45,095 nucleotides of DNA. It comes from Verrucomicrobiaceae bacterium. Lineage in GTDB: Bacteria; Verrucomicrobiota; Verrucomicrobiia; Verrucomicrobiales; Verrucomicrobiaceae. The stretch lies in the NCBI GenBank assembly GCA_027487315.1, contig JAIYDW010000069.1, positions 1 to 45,095 on the forward strand. Reading direction: 5' to 3'. Positions 8,426-15,774 of this stretch are shown here, piece by piece. Within the stretch, counting starts at the first letter, position 1, and every line of letters begins with the position of its first letter. The translations under genes were made by a program, and so were the position numbers. A model generated the notes under the pieces. The model did not search any database. It saw only the letters and a list, made by a program, of their open reading frames with translations, and had not been told where the DNA came from.

Positions 8426-9115
8426 TCAACTATCCGGCAGAGTCACACAGAACTGATAGCCGGTGCCTCTTATAGTGACGATGTGACGGCCTGCGTCACC
8501 GAGTTTTTCACGGAGACGCTTGACGTGGGTATCGAGGGTGCGGGTGGCGACTTCGTCACTGTAGCCCCAGACCTCCCGAAGGAGTTCGGAGCGGGTGTGG
8601 ACGGCTTTGTCGTTTTCCATGAGGGTGGCCAGCAGCTTGAATTCGGTAGTGGTGAGATCGACGGGGGCATCGTCGAGGAAGAGTTTCATGTTTTTCCGGT
8701 CGAGAAGGAAGCGGCCGGTTTTGACTTCTGAGACGGCTTGGACGCGCTGGGTGCGGCGGAGAACGGCGGAGATGCGAAGGGCGAGCTCCCTGGGGCTAAA
8801 GGGCTTGGTGAGGTAGTCATCGGCACCGAGTTCTAGACCGGAAATGCGATCCGACATTTGAGCGCGGGCGGTCAGGATGATGACCGGGGTGGTACGAGAG
8901 CGACTGTCGGCACGGAGGCGTTTGAAGACGGTGAGCCCGTCCTGGCCTGGCAGCATGAGGTCGAGGACGATGAGGTCGGGTTGATGGGCGGTGACGTAGG
9001 GGAAGACCTCGAGGCCGTTGGTGAGGCAAACGCACTCATGCCCATCTCTAGCCAAGTGAAGGGCTACAAGTTCGGAGATATCCGGTTCATCATCGACGAC
9101 CAATATTTTACTCAT
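8426..9115 (-). CDS. phoB: PhoB-like response regulator
   Basis: A 229-residue OmpR/PhoB-family regulator. The receiver has the acidic pair Asp8-Asp9, the phospho-acceptor Asp52 (LIVLDLMLPG), the Thr of ILTARAQ and the Lys of YLTKPFSP. The C-terminal winged helix (TTTEFKLLATLMEN to IRGTGYQFC) binds DNA. It is translationally linked to the kinase gene and divergent from the glycosyltransferase-plcP-phoU genes. Two GTGAC-N6-GTCAC palindromes in its own upstream region make autoregulation likely. The PhoB assignment rests on domain type and neighbours. Confidence 0.88.
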   Translation of the reverse strand: MSKILVVDDEPDISELVALHLARDGHECVCLTNGLEVFPYVTAHQPDLIVLDLMLPGQDGLTVFKRLRADSRSRTTPVIILTARAQMSDRISGLELGADDYLTKPFSPRELALRISAVLRRTQRVQAVSEVKTGRFLLDRKNMKLFLDDAPVDLTTTEFKLLATLMENDKAVHTRSELLREVWGYSDEVATRTLDTHVKRLREKLGDAGRHIVTIRGTGYQFCVTLPDS

Positions 9116-9170
9116 AATGAGGGAGATAGTGGATAACGCGCCTAGGGGCTAATGCAGCAAACTCGATTGA

Positions 9171-9186
9171 GTGACGATGCTGTCAC
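9171..9186. promoter_or_regulatory. Palindromic operator candidate, copy 1
   Basis: GTGACGATGCTGTCAC: arms GTGAC/GTCAC around 6 nt. It lies in the divergent spacer between the phoB-like gene and the glycosyltransferase gene. A second copy with the same arms and the same GAT at the start of the spacer begins exactly 63 bp downstream. Confidence 0.6.
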
Positions 9187-9233
9187 AAGGTCGCCAAGAG
9201 GCAAGCAAAGTGTTGGGTTGGTTATTTGCAGGT

Positions 9234-9249
9234 GTGACGATATTGTCAC
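9234..9249. promoter_or_regulatory. Palindromic operator candidate, copy 2
   Basis: GTGACGATATTGTCAC, matching copy 1 in 14 of 16 positions. The TGTCAC half resembles the TGTCA core of Pho boxes, but the arrangement is inverted rather than the enterobacterial direct repeat. It ends 60 bp before the glycosyltransferase ATG. Confidence 0.6.
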
Positions 9250-9309
9250 GCGCCGGACTTTGGGTGAGGGACCTAACGCGGGAATGATCACGAGGGGTGC
9301 GACCCGATC

Positions 9310-10467
9310 ATGAAACTGCTGCTGGTGACTGACACTTATCCTCCCGATATCAATGGAGTGGCGAGGACATTGCACATGTGGGTCGGGGCGCTGAGAGATC
9401 GCGGGCACGCGGTGGAGGTGGTGACGACATTGGTGGGTGAGGGAGGGGATGAGGAAGGGAGACGGGTGTGCGGATCGTTGCCCTTGCCGGGCTATCCGGG
9501 GCTTAGGATCGGTTTGGCATCGACAAGAGGAATGGTGCAAGTGATTCGGGAGACGGAGGCGGAGGTGCTTTATGTGGCGACGGAGACGCCACTGGGAATT
9601 GCGGCGATTCGTGCGGCGAAGAAGTTGGGGGTTCCGGTGGTCTCCGGGTTTCACACGAATTTTCAGACTTACCTGGAAAAGTATCGGGTGCCAGGAATGG
9701 AATCGGTAGCCAAGGCGATCTTGCGGTCCTTGCACAATCAAACGGCCCGGACACTGACGCCTTCCGAAGATACGGCGATGGTCCTGCGATCGTGGGGCAT
9801 TCGGGATGTGGGGGTGCTCGGACGGGGAGTGGACACAACGTTGTTTGATCCGGTGAAGCGGGATGAGGCCTTGAGGCGGTCCTGGGGGGCGGGACCGGAG
9901 ACAGTGGTGGCGATTTCTGTGGGGCGTTTGGCGGCTGAGAAGAATTTGCCACTGACGGCACGAGTTTTTGAAGCGATGCGGGCGGCTCGGGCGGGGACAG
10001 TGGGCGTGTTTGTGGGAGACGGGCCGCGGGCGAAGGCCTTGGAGGAAGAGTACCCCACCTTTGTTTATGCCGGCTCGAGAGTGGGTGAGGATTTAGCGAG
10101 GCACTATGCGTCAGCGGACGTGTTTGTTTTTCCGAGTGAAACCGAGACGTTTGGAAATGTGGTGCTTGAGGCGATGGCAAGTGGTTTGGCAGTGGTGGCA
10201 TATGATTATGCGGCACCCAGGTTATTGATTCGGAATGGGAGCAATGGTTGGCGGGTTCCGTTTGGTGATGGGGAAGCGTTTTTGAAGCAGTCCGTGGAGG
10301 CCTGTGTAGGGTCGATACCGGAGGGTATGCGGAAACGGGCGAGGGAGACGGCTTTGGAGCACTCGTGGGAAAGTGTGGTGAATCAGTTCGAGGGAGAGCT
10401 AACGGGGGCCTGTGGAGTGAAATCACCTGTTGAAGATTCAGTGAAACAACCGATTCCAGATGCATGA
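9310..10467 (+). CDS. GT4-family glycosyltransferase (Agt/MgtA-like, probable glycolipid synthesis)
   Basis: A 385-residue GT-B glycosyltransferase. The N-terminal MKLLLVTDTYPPDINGVARTL is typical of the MgtA/SqdX/Agt branch. The donor-binding half has VAISVGRLAAEKN, VFVGDGPR and the E-x7-E region FPSETETFGNVVLEAMASG. Such enzymes transfer a sugar to a lipid such as diacylglycerol. The next gene overlaps it by ATGA and resembles PlcP, the partner of Agt in phosphate-starvation lipid remodelling. That context suggests it makes phosphorus-free glycolipids. Acceptor and sugar are not readable from sequence; a mannosyltransferase for other glycans is the alternative. Confidence 0.85.
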   Translation: MKLLLVTDTYPPDINGVARTLHMWVGALRDRGHAVEVVTTLVGEGGDEEGRRVCGSLPLPGYPGLRIGLASTRGMVQVIRETEAEVLYVATETPLGIAAIRAAKKLGVPVVSGFHTNFQTYLEKYRVPGMESVAKAILRSLHNQTARTLTPSEDTAMVLRSWGIRDVGVLGRGVDTTLFDPVKRDEALRRSWGAGPETVVAISVGRLAAEKNLPLTARVFEAMRAARAGTVGVFVGDGPRAKALEEEYPTFVYAGSRVGEDLARHYASADVFVFPSETETFGNVVLEAMASGLAVVAYDYAAPRLLIRNGSNGWRVPFGDGEAFLKQSVEACVGSIPEGMRKRARETALEHSWESVVNQFEGELTGACGVKSPVEDSVKQPIPDA

Positions 10468-11333
10468 GTGAAGAGATTGCCGCACCCGAAGCGAAAAAGG
10501 CCAAGCTATCAGTGAAGACACTGTTTATTTCAGATGTTCACCTGGGGGTGCCTGAATGCAAGGCGGCGCAGGCCTCACACTTTTTGCGCAACACGCTGTG
10601 TGAGAAGTTGGTGATGAATGGGGACATCATTGATGCGTGGCATTTGAGGAGGTCGGGTGGGTGGAACAAGGGGCACACGCATTTCGTCAGGACCGTGCTT
10701 CGAAAGATGGAGAAGGAGGGGACGCAGGTGCTCTATTTGAGGGGCAACCATGACGATATCTTGGACCGGTTTCTGCCACTGAAACTGGAGAATTTTCATC
10801 TGACGGATGAGTATATCCATCAGGGGCGGGGCGGGGATTACTTGGTGGTGCATGGTGACGGGTTTGATGCGGTGACGACCCGGCATCCTTGGATGGCCAA
10901 GGCCGGGGCGATTGGCTACAACCTGCTCTTGAAGGTGAATCGCCTTTACAACGGGTGGAGACACTGGCGAGGGAAGGAGAATTTTTCGTTGAGTCGGTGG
11001 GTCAAGTTGAAGGTCAAATCGGCGGTGAGTTTTGTGGGTCGCTATGAGGAGCAACTGCAGCAATTGGCGGAATGGAAGAAGTGTCGTGGCATTATCTGCG
11101 GGCACATTCACCAGCCGGCGAACAAGATGATCGGGTCGGTGCACTATTTGAATTCGGGAGACTGGGTGGAATCGATGACGGCGATTTTGGAGCACCATGA
11201 TGGCCATTTTGAGGTGATCACGTATGATGATTTTTGTCAGCGAACGAACCGGCAGCCCAAGGGGGATGCGGTTTCGACAGGGGTAGCAGACCAGGTTAAA
11301 ATGCCGCTGGAGAACTCTGGGAATGTGGCTTAA
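10464..11333 (+). CDS. PlcP/LpxH-type metallophosphoesterase (probable phospholipase C)
   Basis: A 289-residue calcineurin-like phosphoesterase of the UDP-2,3-diacylglucosamine-hydrolase family. Metal ligands are visible in order: ISDVHLG, MNGDIID, LRGNHDD, VHGDGFD and CGHIHQP. There is no signal peptide. Two readings are possible: LpxH acting in lipid A synthesis, or PlcP, which releases diacylglycerol from phospholipids under phosphate starvation. The overlap with a GT4 gene, phoU downstream and the phoBR pair alongside favour PlcP. The start overlaps the previous stop (ATGA), so translation is probably coupled. Confidence 0.8.
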   Translation: MSEEIAAPEAKKAKLSVKTLFISDVHLGVPECKAAQASHFLRNTLCEKLVMNGDIIDAWHLRRSGGWNKGHTHFVRTVLRKMEKEGTQVLYLRGNHDDILDRFLPLKLENFHLTDEYIHQGRGGDYLVVHGDGFDAVTTRHPWMAKAGAIGYNLLLKVNRLYNGWRHWRGKENFSLSRWVKLKVKSAVSFVGRYEEQLQQLAEWKKCRGIICGHIHQPANKMIGSVHYLNSGDWVESMTAILEHHDGHFEVITYDDFCQRTNRQPKGDAVSTGVADQVKMPLENSGNVA

Positions 11334-11340
11334 ATGTCAC
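11325..11340. promoter_or_regulatory. Degenerate third operator candidate upstream of phoU
   Basis: GTGGCTTAAATGTCAC keeps the GTGRC-N6-GTCAC layout of the two sites at 9171 and 9234, with one arm mismatch. It spans the stop codon of the plcP-like gene and ends 34 nt before the phoU ATG, so phoU may have its own regulated promoter. Confidence 0.4.
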
Positions 11341-11374
11341 TAAGATTTGCTTGACCTAGCGAGCTACACCGACC

Positions 11375-12076
11375 ATGCACGATCATATTCTTTCAAGTTT
11401 CGACAAAGCCCTGCGTTCCATGCGAGAAATGGTGCTGACGATGATCAGCATCACCCGGAAGAACGTTGATGTAGCGCGGCGTGGGCTTTTGGAACGGGAT
11501 ACGGACCTTTGCAACGAGGCGATTGCTTCGGATCATGAGGTGAATCAGTTGGAGAAGGATGTGGATCAAATGGGGATGGAGATGCTGCTAAAATTTCAAC
11601 CGGCGGCGTTGGATTTGCGGCAGATCATGGGCACGCTGCGGGTGGCGAACAACATGGAGCGGATCGCGGATCAGGCAGCGGGGATTGCGAAGCGGGCGAG
11701 GATCATCAATCAGTTGCCTGAGATGACCGAGTTGAACCTCATTCAGCCTCTGTTTGAGCTGTGTCTGACCAACTTTGAGGCGGCGGTGGCGGCGTTTGTG
11801 GAAGGTGATGTGGAGGCGGCAGCGACTGCCCGGGCGGCTGATAAGGTGTTGGATGCGGCTGAGAAGGAGTTTGACCGGGAGATGCTGAGGGTGATGGAGA
11901 ACCACTCCAGTCCGCTAGAAGGCTATTTGCATCTGATCTTTGTGGCGCGGTTTTTGGAGCGGGTTGGGGATCATGCGAAGAACATCTGCGAAGACACGAT
12001 TTTCATCGCAGAGGCGAAGGACGTCCGGTTCTTGAAGAACAAGCGTCAGGCTACTGACGGTGCGGCTGAAGGCTGA
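11375..12076 (+). CDS. phoU: Phosphate-response accessory protein PhoU
   Basis: A 233-residue all-helical protein with two PhoU domains. Each has the metal-binding signature style: DLRQIMGTLRVANNMERIAD (about 80-100) and LHLIFVARFLERVGDHAKNI (about 188-207). PhoU couples the Pst transporter to PhoR and damps the Pho response when phosphate is plentiful. No pst genes are in the window; phoU instead follows the lipid-remodelling pair on the same strand, 41 nt after plcP. Length is normal for the family. Confidence 0.93.
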   Translation: MHDHILSSFDKALRSMREMVLTMISITRKNVDVARRGLLERDTDLCNEAIASDHEVNQLEKDVDQMGMEMLLKFQPAALDLRQIMGTLRVANNMERIADQAAGIAKRARIINQLPEMTELNLIQPLFELCLTNFEAAVAAFVEGDVEAAATARAADKVLDAAEKEFDREMLRVMENHSSPLEGYLHLIFVARFLERVGDHAKNICEDTIFIAEAKDVRFLKNKRQATDGAAEG

Positions 12077-12095
12077 GGAAAGGAGCTAGACTTTT

Positions 12096-12422
12096 CTAAG
12101 GACCAATGGCGAGCCAACTCACTTCCGCCGAGTAGACGAGGGTGTTTTGCCAAGTGTTGAAGACCACATCGAAGGCTTCTGCGGTGATGTTGGTCACGGT
12201 GGTTGTCAGGCGGGAACTGGTGCCTTGATCGATGTCAAAGCCGGTGAGACCGACTTGGACAACGGGCGGGTATGAGAAGGGGTAGGCGAAAGGAATCGTG
12301 AGGGTGAATTGACGGCACGATTCAGGGTCGCTGGGTGATTCGGAGAGGTTCCAACCTTCGGTGAGGACGCCGGCTTGGGCGGTGGCGGAGAGGATTTTCC
12401 AGGGGATGTAGTCCGAGTTCAT
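12096..12422 (-). CDS. H-type lectin domain protein
   Basis: A 108-residue protein that is almost entirely one H-type lectin (discoidin-type agglutinin) domain. The marks are PFSYPPVVQVGLTGFDID, RLTTTVTNITAEAFDVVF and the closing VYSAEVSWLAIGP. Family members bind N-acetylgalactosamine-like sugars. No signal peptide is present, and I see no partner domain. It converges on phoU, so its nearness to the Pho genes need not be functional. Confidence 0.75.
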   Translation of the reverse strand: MNSDYIPWKILSATAQAGVLTEGWNLSESPSDPESCRQFTLTIPFAYPFSYPPVVQVGLTGFDIDQGTSSRLTTTVTNITAEAFDVVFNTWQNTLVYSAEVSWLAIGP

Positions 12423-12476
12423 TGAGATCGGAGTAGCAAGAAGCGGGCCGGATTCGACCGACTCTCGTAATGCTTG

Positions 12477-12782
12477 TCACCTTGGGAGTTTTGCGAAGTC
12501 GAACTGGCAGCAGCCGAGGTCGAGGACGTTTTTGTTTTCGGCCAGGTGTTCGGCGAAGGCGGAGGCTAATGCGTAGAGGCGTTGCTGGCCGTGTTTTTCG
12601 AGTTCGATGAGTTCGGCTTCGCGCAGCACACGGAGGTGTTTGGAGACGTTGTATTGCGGGAGGTTCAGGGCCTCGGCGATTTCGTTCACGCTGCACTGCT
12701 TCTTCATCAGCATGCGGATGATGCGCAGGCGGCTTTCCTCGCCGAGCGCCTTCATGGCGATGATGCAGTCGAATTTTTTCAC
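12477..12782 (-). CDS. ArsR/SmtB-family transcriptional repressor
   Basis: A 101-residue winged-helix regulator starting at GTG. EESRLRIIRMLMKKQCSVNEIAEALNLPQYNVSKHLRVLREAELI is a clear ArsR DNA-binding domain; the recognition helix is near YNVSKHLRVL. Cysteines fall at 6, 30, 91 and 92. The adjacent Cys91-Cys92 near the C-terminus resembles the thiol pair that binds As(III) in some ArsR proteins, but thiol-based persulfide sensing is also possible. It follows the G3E GTPase gene by 42 nt on the same strand and is divergent from the permease-barrel-rhodanese genes it probably controls. Confidence 0.88.
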   Translation of the reverse strand: MKKFDCIIAMKALGEESRLRIIRMLMKKQCSVNEIAEALNLPQYNVSKHLRVLREAELIELEKHGQQRLYALASAFAEHLAENKNVLDLGCCQFDFAKLPR

Positions 12783-12824
12783 CGCTGTCGTTTAGTTGAA
12801 TGTGAAGAGACGATCAAGCGAGCA

Positions 12825-13997
12825 TCAGCAGCAATCCGCGGTGGGAGTGCAGCCGCCTTTGATCTCGACGGGTTCGGAGTCACGATGGGTGGGGACGGGT
12901 TTGCCGGGTCGGAAGTGTTCTTCGTGGTCGAGGAAAGCGGCAAGGCCAGGCATGGCGGCGGTTGCTGAATCGAGGGCGGCGCGAACCGACTCAAGTAGAT
13001 TTTCGGGATCGGTTTCGGCGCGCAGGTTCAGGATTAGTTGGCCGCCGGTGCTGGGCTCATCGAGGGACATGCCGCTTTCGGGGATGTTGTCGTTGCGCAC
13101 GAGGTTCACGGAGGCGATCTCGCCAGCGATGCCGTCGTCCGGGCTGTAGGTCATTTTCAGGTGAGCGACCTCGGCGTTTTGGGCTTGGAGGCGGGATTGG
13201 ATATTGCCTGCGAGGTCTTTGAGGAAGGCATTGGCATCAAATTCATCCTCCGCTTTCAGGGTCACCGTGGCGTTGAGCCAGCCGAGCAGGGCTTCGCCAT
13301 CGGCATAGACTTCGTAGTCCACTTCCATGGTGGGATGGATGCCTTGTGTCTCCCGGGAAAGAATGTCGAACCACTCGGAGAGGCCCTTTTGTTCCCGGGC
13401 TGAGGCCGTAAGGACATAGGCATTGGGGAAAGCGATCTCCAGGGCGTCAACGAGTTGGGTGAGTTGATCCGGCGTGAGCAACTCCTGTTTGTTGATGACG
13501 ATGACATCCGCCTCTTCGAGCTGCTTTTTGTAAATGTAGGCGACCTTGGTGGAGAAGTTGCCGCCGTCATCGAGACCGAGAATGCGGCGGGCGCGGATGG
13601 GATCGACTAGGACGCTTAGAGGGGCGACGGTGAATTCTGCGCCATAGATGCGGCGGAGGGGGTAGGTGACGGTGGCGACGAGGTCGGTGCAGCTTCCGAC
13701 GGGTTCGGCGATGAAGACATCGGGTTTGGTGGCGTCGGTGAGTTTCGCGGCAGCATCCACGAGCGTATTGAAGCGGCAGCAGAAGCAGCCGCCGGCGATT
13801 TCTTCGGTGGCGAAGCCCTGGTTGCGCATCAGCTTGGTGTCCACAAGACCGCCTGCCTGATCGTTGGTGATGAGTCCGACACGAAGACCTTGGTCGGTGA
13901 GGTGACGGGCGAGCCTGCCCATGGCGGTGGTTTTGCCGGCGCCGAGGAAGCCTCCGATCATGATGTAACGTGCTGGAGTGGGTGGGATGGAGATCAT
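12825..13997 (-). CDS. G3E-family (CobW-like) GTPase with Cys-rich tail
   Basis: A 390-residue P-loop GTPase. It has Walker A GGFLGAGKTT (15-24), the metal-chaperone motif CFCC at 71-74 (family CxCC), the base-recognition NKQE segment, and a CobW C-terminal domain. It ends in CTPTADCC, adding three cysteines. Relatives deliver metals such as zinc, cobalt or nickel, or act in ligand processing. Here the gene leads ArsR on one strand and faces a PiT-type permease, so it is probably part of an ArsR-controlled metal, metalloid or sulfur response. The start MISIPPTPARYIM is chosen by homology; the frame is open further upstream. The leader has no SD sequence. Confidence 0.85.
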   Translation of the reverse strand: MISIPPTPARYIMIGGFLGAGKTTAMGRLARHLTDQGLRVGLITNDQAGGLVDTKLMRNQGFATEEIAGGCFCCRFNTLVDAAAKLTDATKPDVFIAEPVGSCTDLVATVTYPLRRIYGAEFTVAPLSVLVDPIRARRILGLDDGGNFSTKVAYIYKKQLEEADVIVINKQELLTPDQLTQLVDALEIAFPNAYVLTASAREQKGLSEWFDILSRETQGIHPTMEVDYEVYADGEALLGWLNATVTLKAEDEFDANAFLKDLAGNIQSRLQAQNAEVAHLKMTYSPDDGIAGEIASVNLVRNDNIPESGMSLDEPSTGGQLILNLRAETDPENLLESVRAALDSATAAMPGLAAFLDHEEHFRPGKPVPTHRDSEPVEIKGGCTPTADCC

Positions 13998-14017
13998 GTT
14001 CAGGGAGGGTGAAACAA

Positions 14018-14041
14018 ATATATGCGCTAGCAAGCAAATAT
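14018..14041. promoter_or_regulatory. Candidate ArsR operator in divergent promoter
   Basis: An 8-8-8 imperfect palindrome: ATATATGC, 8 nt, GCAAATAT, matching at 7 of 8 arm positions. It is embedded in the only AT-rich stretch between the GTPase and the permease genes. ArsR/SmtB repressors usually bind imperfect AT-rich palindromes of about this size. A second GCAAATA word occurs at 14084 and a GCCAA-GA-TTGGC palindrome at 14074-14085. Confidence 0.4.
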
Positions 14042-14107
14042 GTTTGGACAAATACAAAAGGCTGAGGAGATATGCCAAGATTGGCAAATACGAATTGATT
14101 GCTTAAA

Positions 14108-15058
14108 ATGGTCCCCGCCTTTCTCATTACCGCCACGCTCGCTGTTGCTTTTGCGAACGGTGCGAACGCCAATTTCAAGGGTGTGGCGTCGCTTTTCGGG
14201 AGCGGCACGACGGGTTATTGGACAGCGGTGTGGTGGGCGACGGTCACAACGGCGGTGGGGTGTCTGGTTGCTCTGATGGGTTCCAGTGTGATGCTGCAAG
14301 CCTTTTCGGGAAGGGGATTGGTGCCGGAGGCGCTGGCAGCGAAGCCTTTGTTCTTGGTGGCAGTTGCTGGGGGCGCGGGCGTTGCGAATTTGCTGGCGAC
14401 GCGATTGGGGTTTCCGGTGTCCACTACGCACATGCTCCTGGGTGGTCTGTTGGGGGCTGGACTTGCGGCGCAACCCGAGGGGGTGAACTGGGCGAAGCTT
14501 TGGGATACCTTTGCTCGACCGTTGTTGTTGAGTCCGGTGATCGCGCTGGGGGTGGGGGCTGTGCTTTACTTGATGCTGAAAAGGCTGAGTCTTGCGCCGG
14601 ATCATCGCACACCCACGCTCGATACTCTGCACTTCCTGAGTGGCGGGGCGGTGTGTTTTGCGCGTGGACTGAACGACACGCCGAAGATGGCGGCGTTGCT
14701 GGTCGGGGTTGGAGGTCTGAGCGTGAAGGGGTCGATGCTGTTGATCCTGGTGGTGATGGCACTTGGAGGGATTCTCGGGGCGAGGCAGGTGGCGGAGACT
14801 TTGGCGCACAAGATTACCGGGATGAATCCGGGGCAGGGATTCGCGGCGAATTTGGCGACGTCGGTTCTTACGACCACTGCGAGCTTTCACGGGCTGCCGG
14901 TATCCACCACGCATGTCTCGGTTGGGGCGTTGCTTGGGATTGGGATCACCACTGGGCAGGCGAAGTGGAAGACCGTCATTCCCGTGCTGTTGGCGTGGGT
15001 TGTGACGCTGCCGAGTGCCGCGCTGCTTTCCGGCCTGATCTTCAAGCTCATCGACTAG
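14108..15058 (+). CDS. PiT-family inorganic anion permease
   Basis: A 316-residue permease of the PiT phosphate/sulfate family with about nine to ten membrane helices. The two signature repeats are visible: AFANGANANFKGVASLFGS near the start and CFARGLNDTPKMAALLVG midway, each followed by a PVSTTH segment (FPVSTTHMLLG, LPVSTTHVSVG). The short length is nearer to CysP-type sulfate permeases than to PitA (499). The first signature reads NGANAN where NGANDN is usual. Substrate could be phosphate, arsenate, sulfate or thiosulfate; an ArsR regulator and a rhodanese alongside keep sulfur in play. An in-frame 8-codon reading frame (14072-14098) ends just before a TTG at 14099, an alternative start. 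Confidence 0.85.
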   Translation: MVPAFLITATLAVAFANGANANFKGVASLFGSGTTGYWTAVWWATVTTAVGCLVALMGSSVMLQAFSGRGLVPEALAAKPLFLVAVAGGAGVANLLATRLGFPVSTTHMLLGGLLGAGLAAQPEGVNWAKLWDTFARPLLLSPVIALGVGAVLYLMLKRLSLAPDHRTPTLDTLHFLSGGAVCFARGLNDTPKMAALLVGVGGLSVKGSMLLILVVMALGGILGARQVAETLAHKITGMNPGQGFAANLATSVLTTTASFHGLPVSTTHVSVGALLGIGITTGQAKWKTVIPVLLAWVVTLPSAALLSGLIFKLID

Positions 15059-15067
15059 GCTTTCCTC

Positions 15068-15748
15068 ATGAAAAAACAAACACATACCCTCGCGCTTTAT
15101 GCGCTTCTGACGGTCTCTGCTTTGGCGACCCCGAGCGGATTGAACAACATCCCCACGACAGACACGGTGCCGCATCGAACGGTGGCGGTGCAGGCGTTTA
15201 GCAGCTTTGGCGGGGCCAATCAGTTCGCTGCCAACGGACCGGGCCAGCATGCGTTTTGGACGGGGTTCAAGACGGGTTGGGATTTCTCACCGGTGCACTT
15301 GGAATGGGGTATGGATAGTCCCATCGGGACGGCTCAAAGTGGGCCGCTCTTTTTTCAGACCAAGGCGCGGTTTGAGCCCTGGGAGGGTGGGATGTTTGTT
15401 TTGGGGGTCGCGAACGTTGCTTTGACGGATACCGGGCGTGCGAGTGATCCCTTTACTTATGCGATGCTCAGTCATGATTTTGAGCTGTTTCGGTTTCATG
15501 CGGGTTATGGCCTGCAAACCAATGGCAACAGCTTCCTTTTTGGCATTGATCGCAATTTCAAAGTCTTTGAGCGGAACCTCAATCTGAATGCGGATCTGGT
15601 CCAGACACGCGATGGGCGCGGCACCATCACGGCGCTGGGTGCGAAGTACGATCTGAGCAAGCACATCGTGCTCGAGAGTTGGCTCAATATTCCGGATCGG
15701 GAGGAAGTCAGTGCCATCGCCAAGATCAATTTTGTTTTTACCTTTTAA
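15068..15748 (+). CDS. Predicted outer-membrane beta-barrel protein
   Basis: A 226-residue protein with a signal peptide (about residues 1-20, cleavage near ALA-TP). Beyond it lie alternating amphipathic beta strands and a C-terminal aromatic residue (NFVFTF), the usual outer-membrane-protein ending. No family is recognised. It follows the permease by 9 nt and precedes the rhodanese by 26 nt, so it is probably co-transcribed and may provide outer-membrane passage or sensing for the same solute. Confidence 0.65.
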   Translation: MKKQTHTLALYALLTVSALATPSGLNNIPTTDTVPHRTVAVQAFSSFGGANQFAANGPGQHAFWTGFKTGWDFSPVHLEWGMDSPIGTAQSGPLFFQTKARFEPWEGGMFVLGVANVALTDTGRASDPFTYAMLSHDFELFRFHAGYGLQTNGNSFLFGIDRNFKVFERNLNLNADLVQTRDGRGTITALGAKYDLSKHIVLESWLNIPDREEVSAIAKINFVFTF

Positions 15749-15774
15749 CTCAAATCCAAGCCAACCTCATCCTT

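Noticed and set aside
9171-9249. Classical enterobacterial Pho box
   Set aside because: The E. coli box is a direct repeat with an 11-bp period; here the arms are inverted. Only the TGTCAC half-site is alike.
10464-11333. Confident lpxH assignment
   Set aside because: Sequence motifs are shared by LpxH and PlcP; operon context points to PlcP, so no symbol was given.
14072-14098. Eight-codon leader peptide before the PiT permease
   Set aside because: An ATG with GAGG only about 4 nt upstream and a TGA just before a TTG is suggestive. The SD spacing is poor and the peptide shows no regulatory codon run, so it is mentioned but not called.
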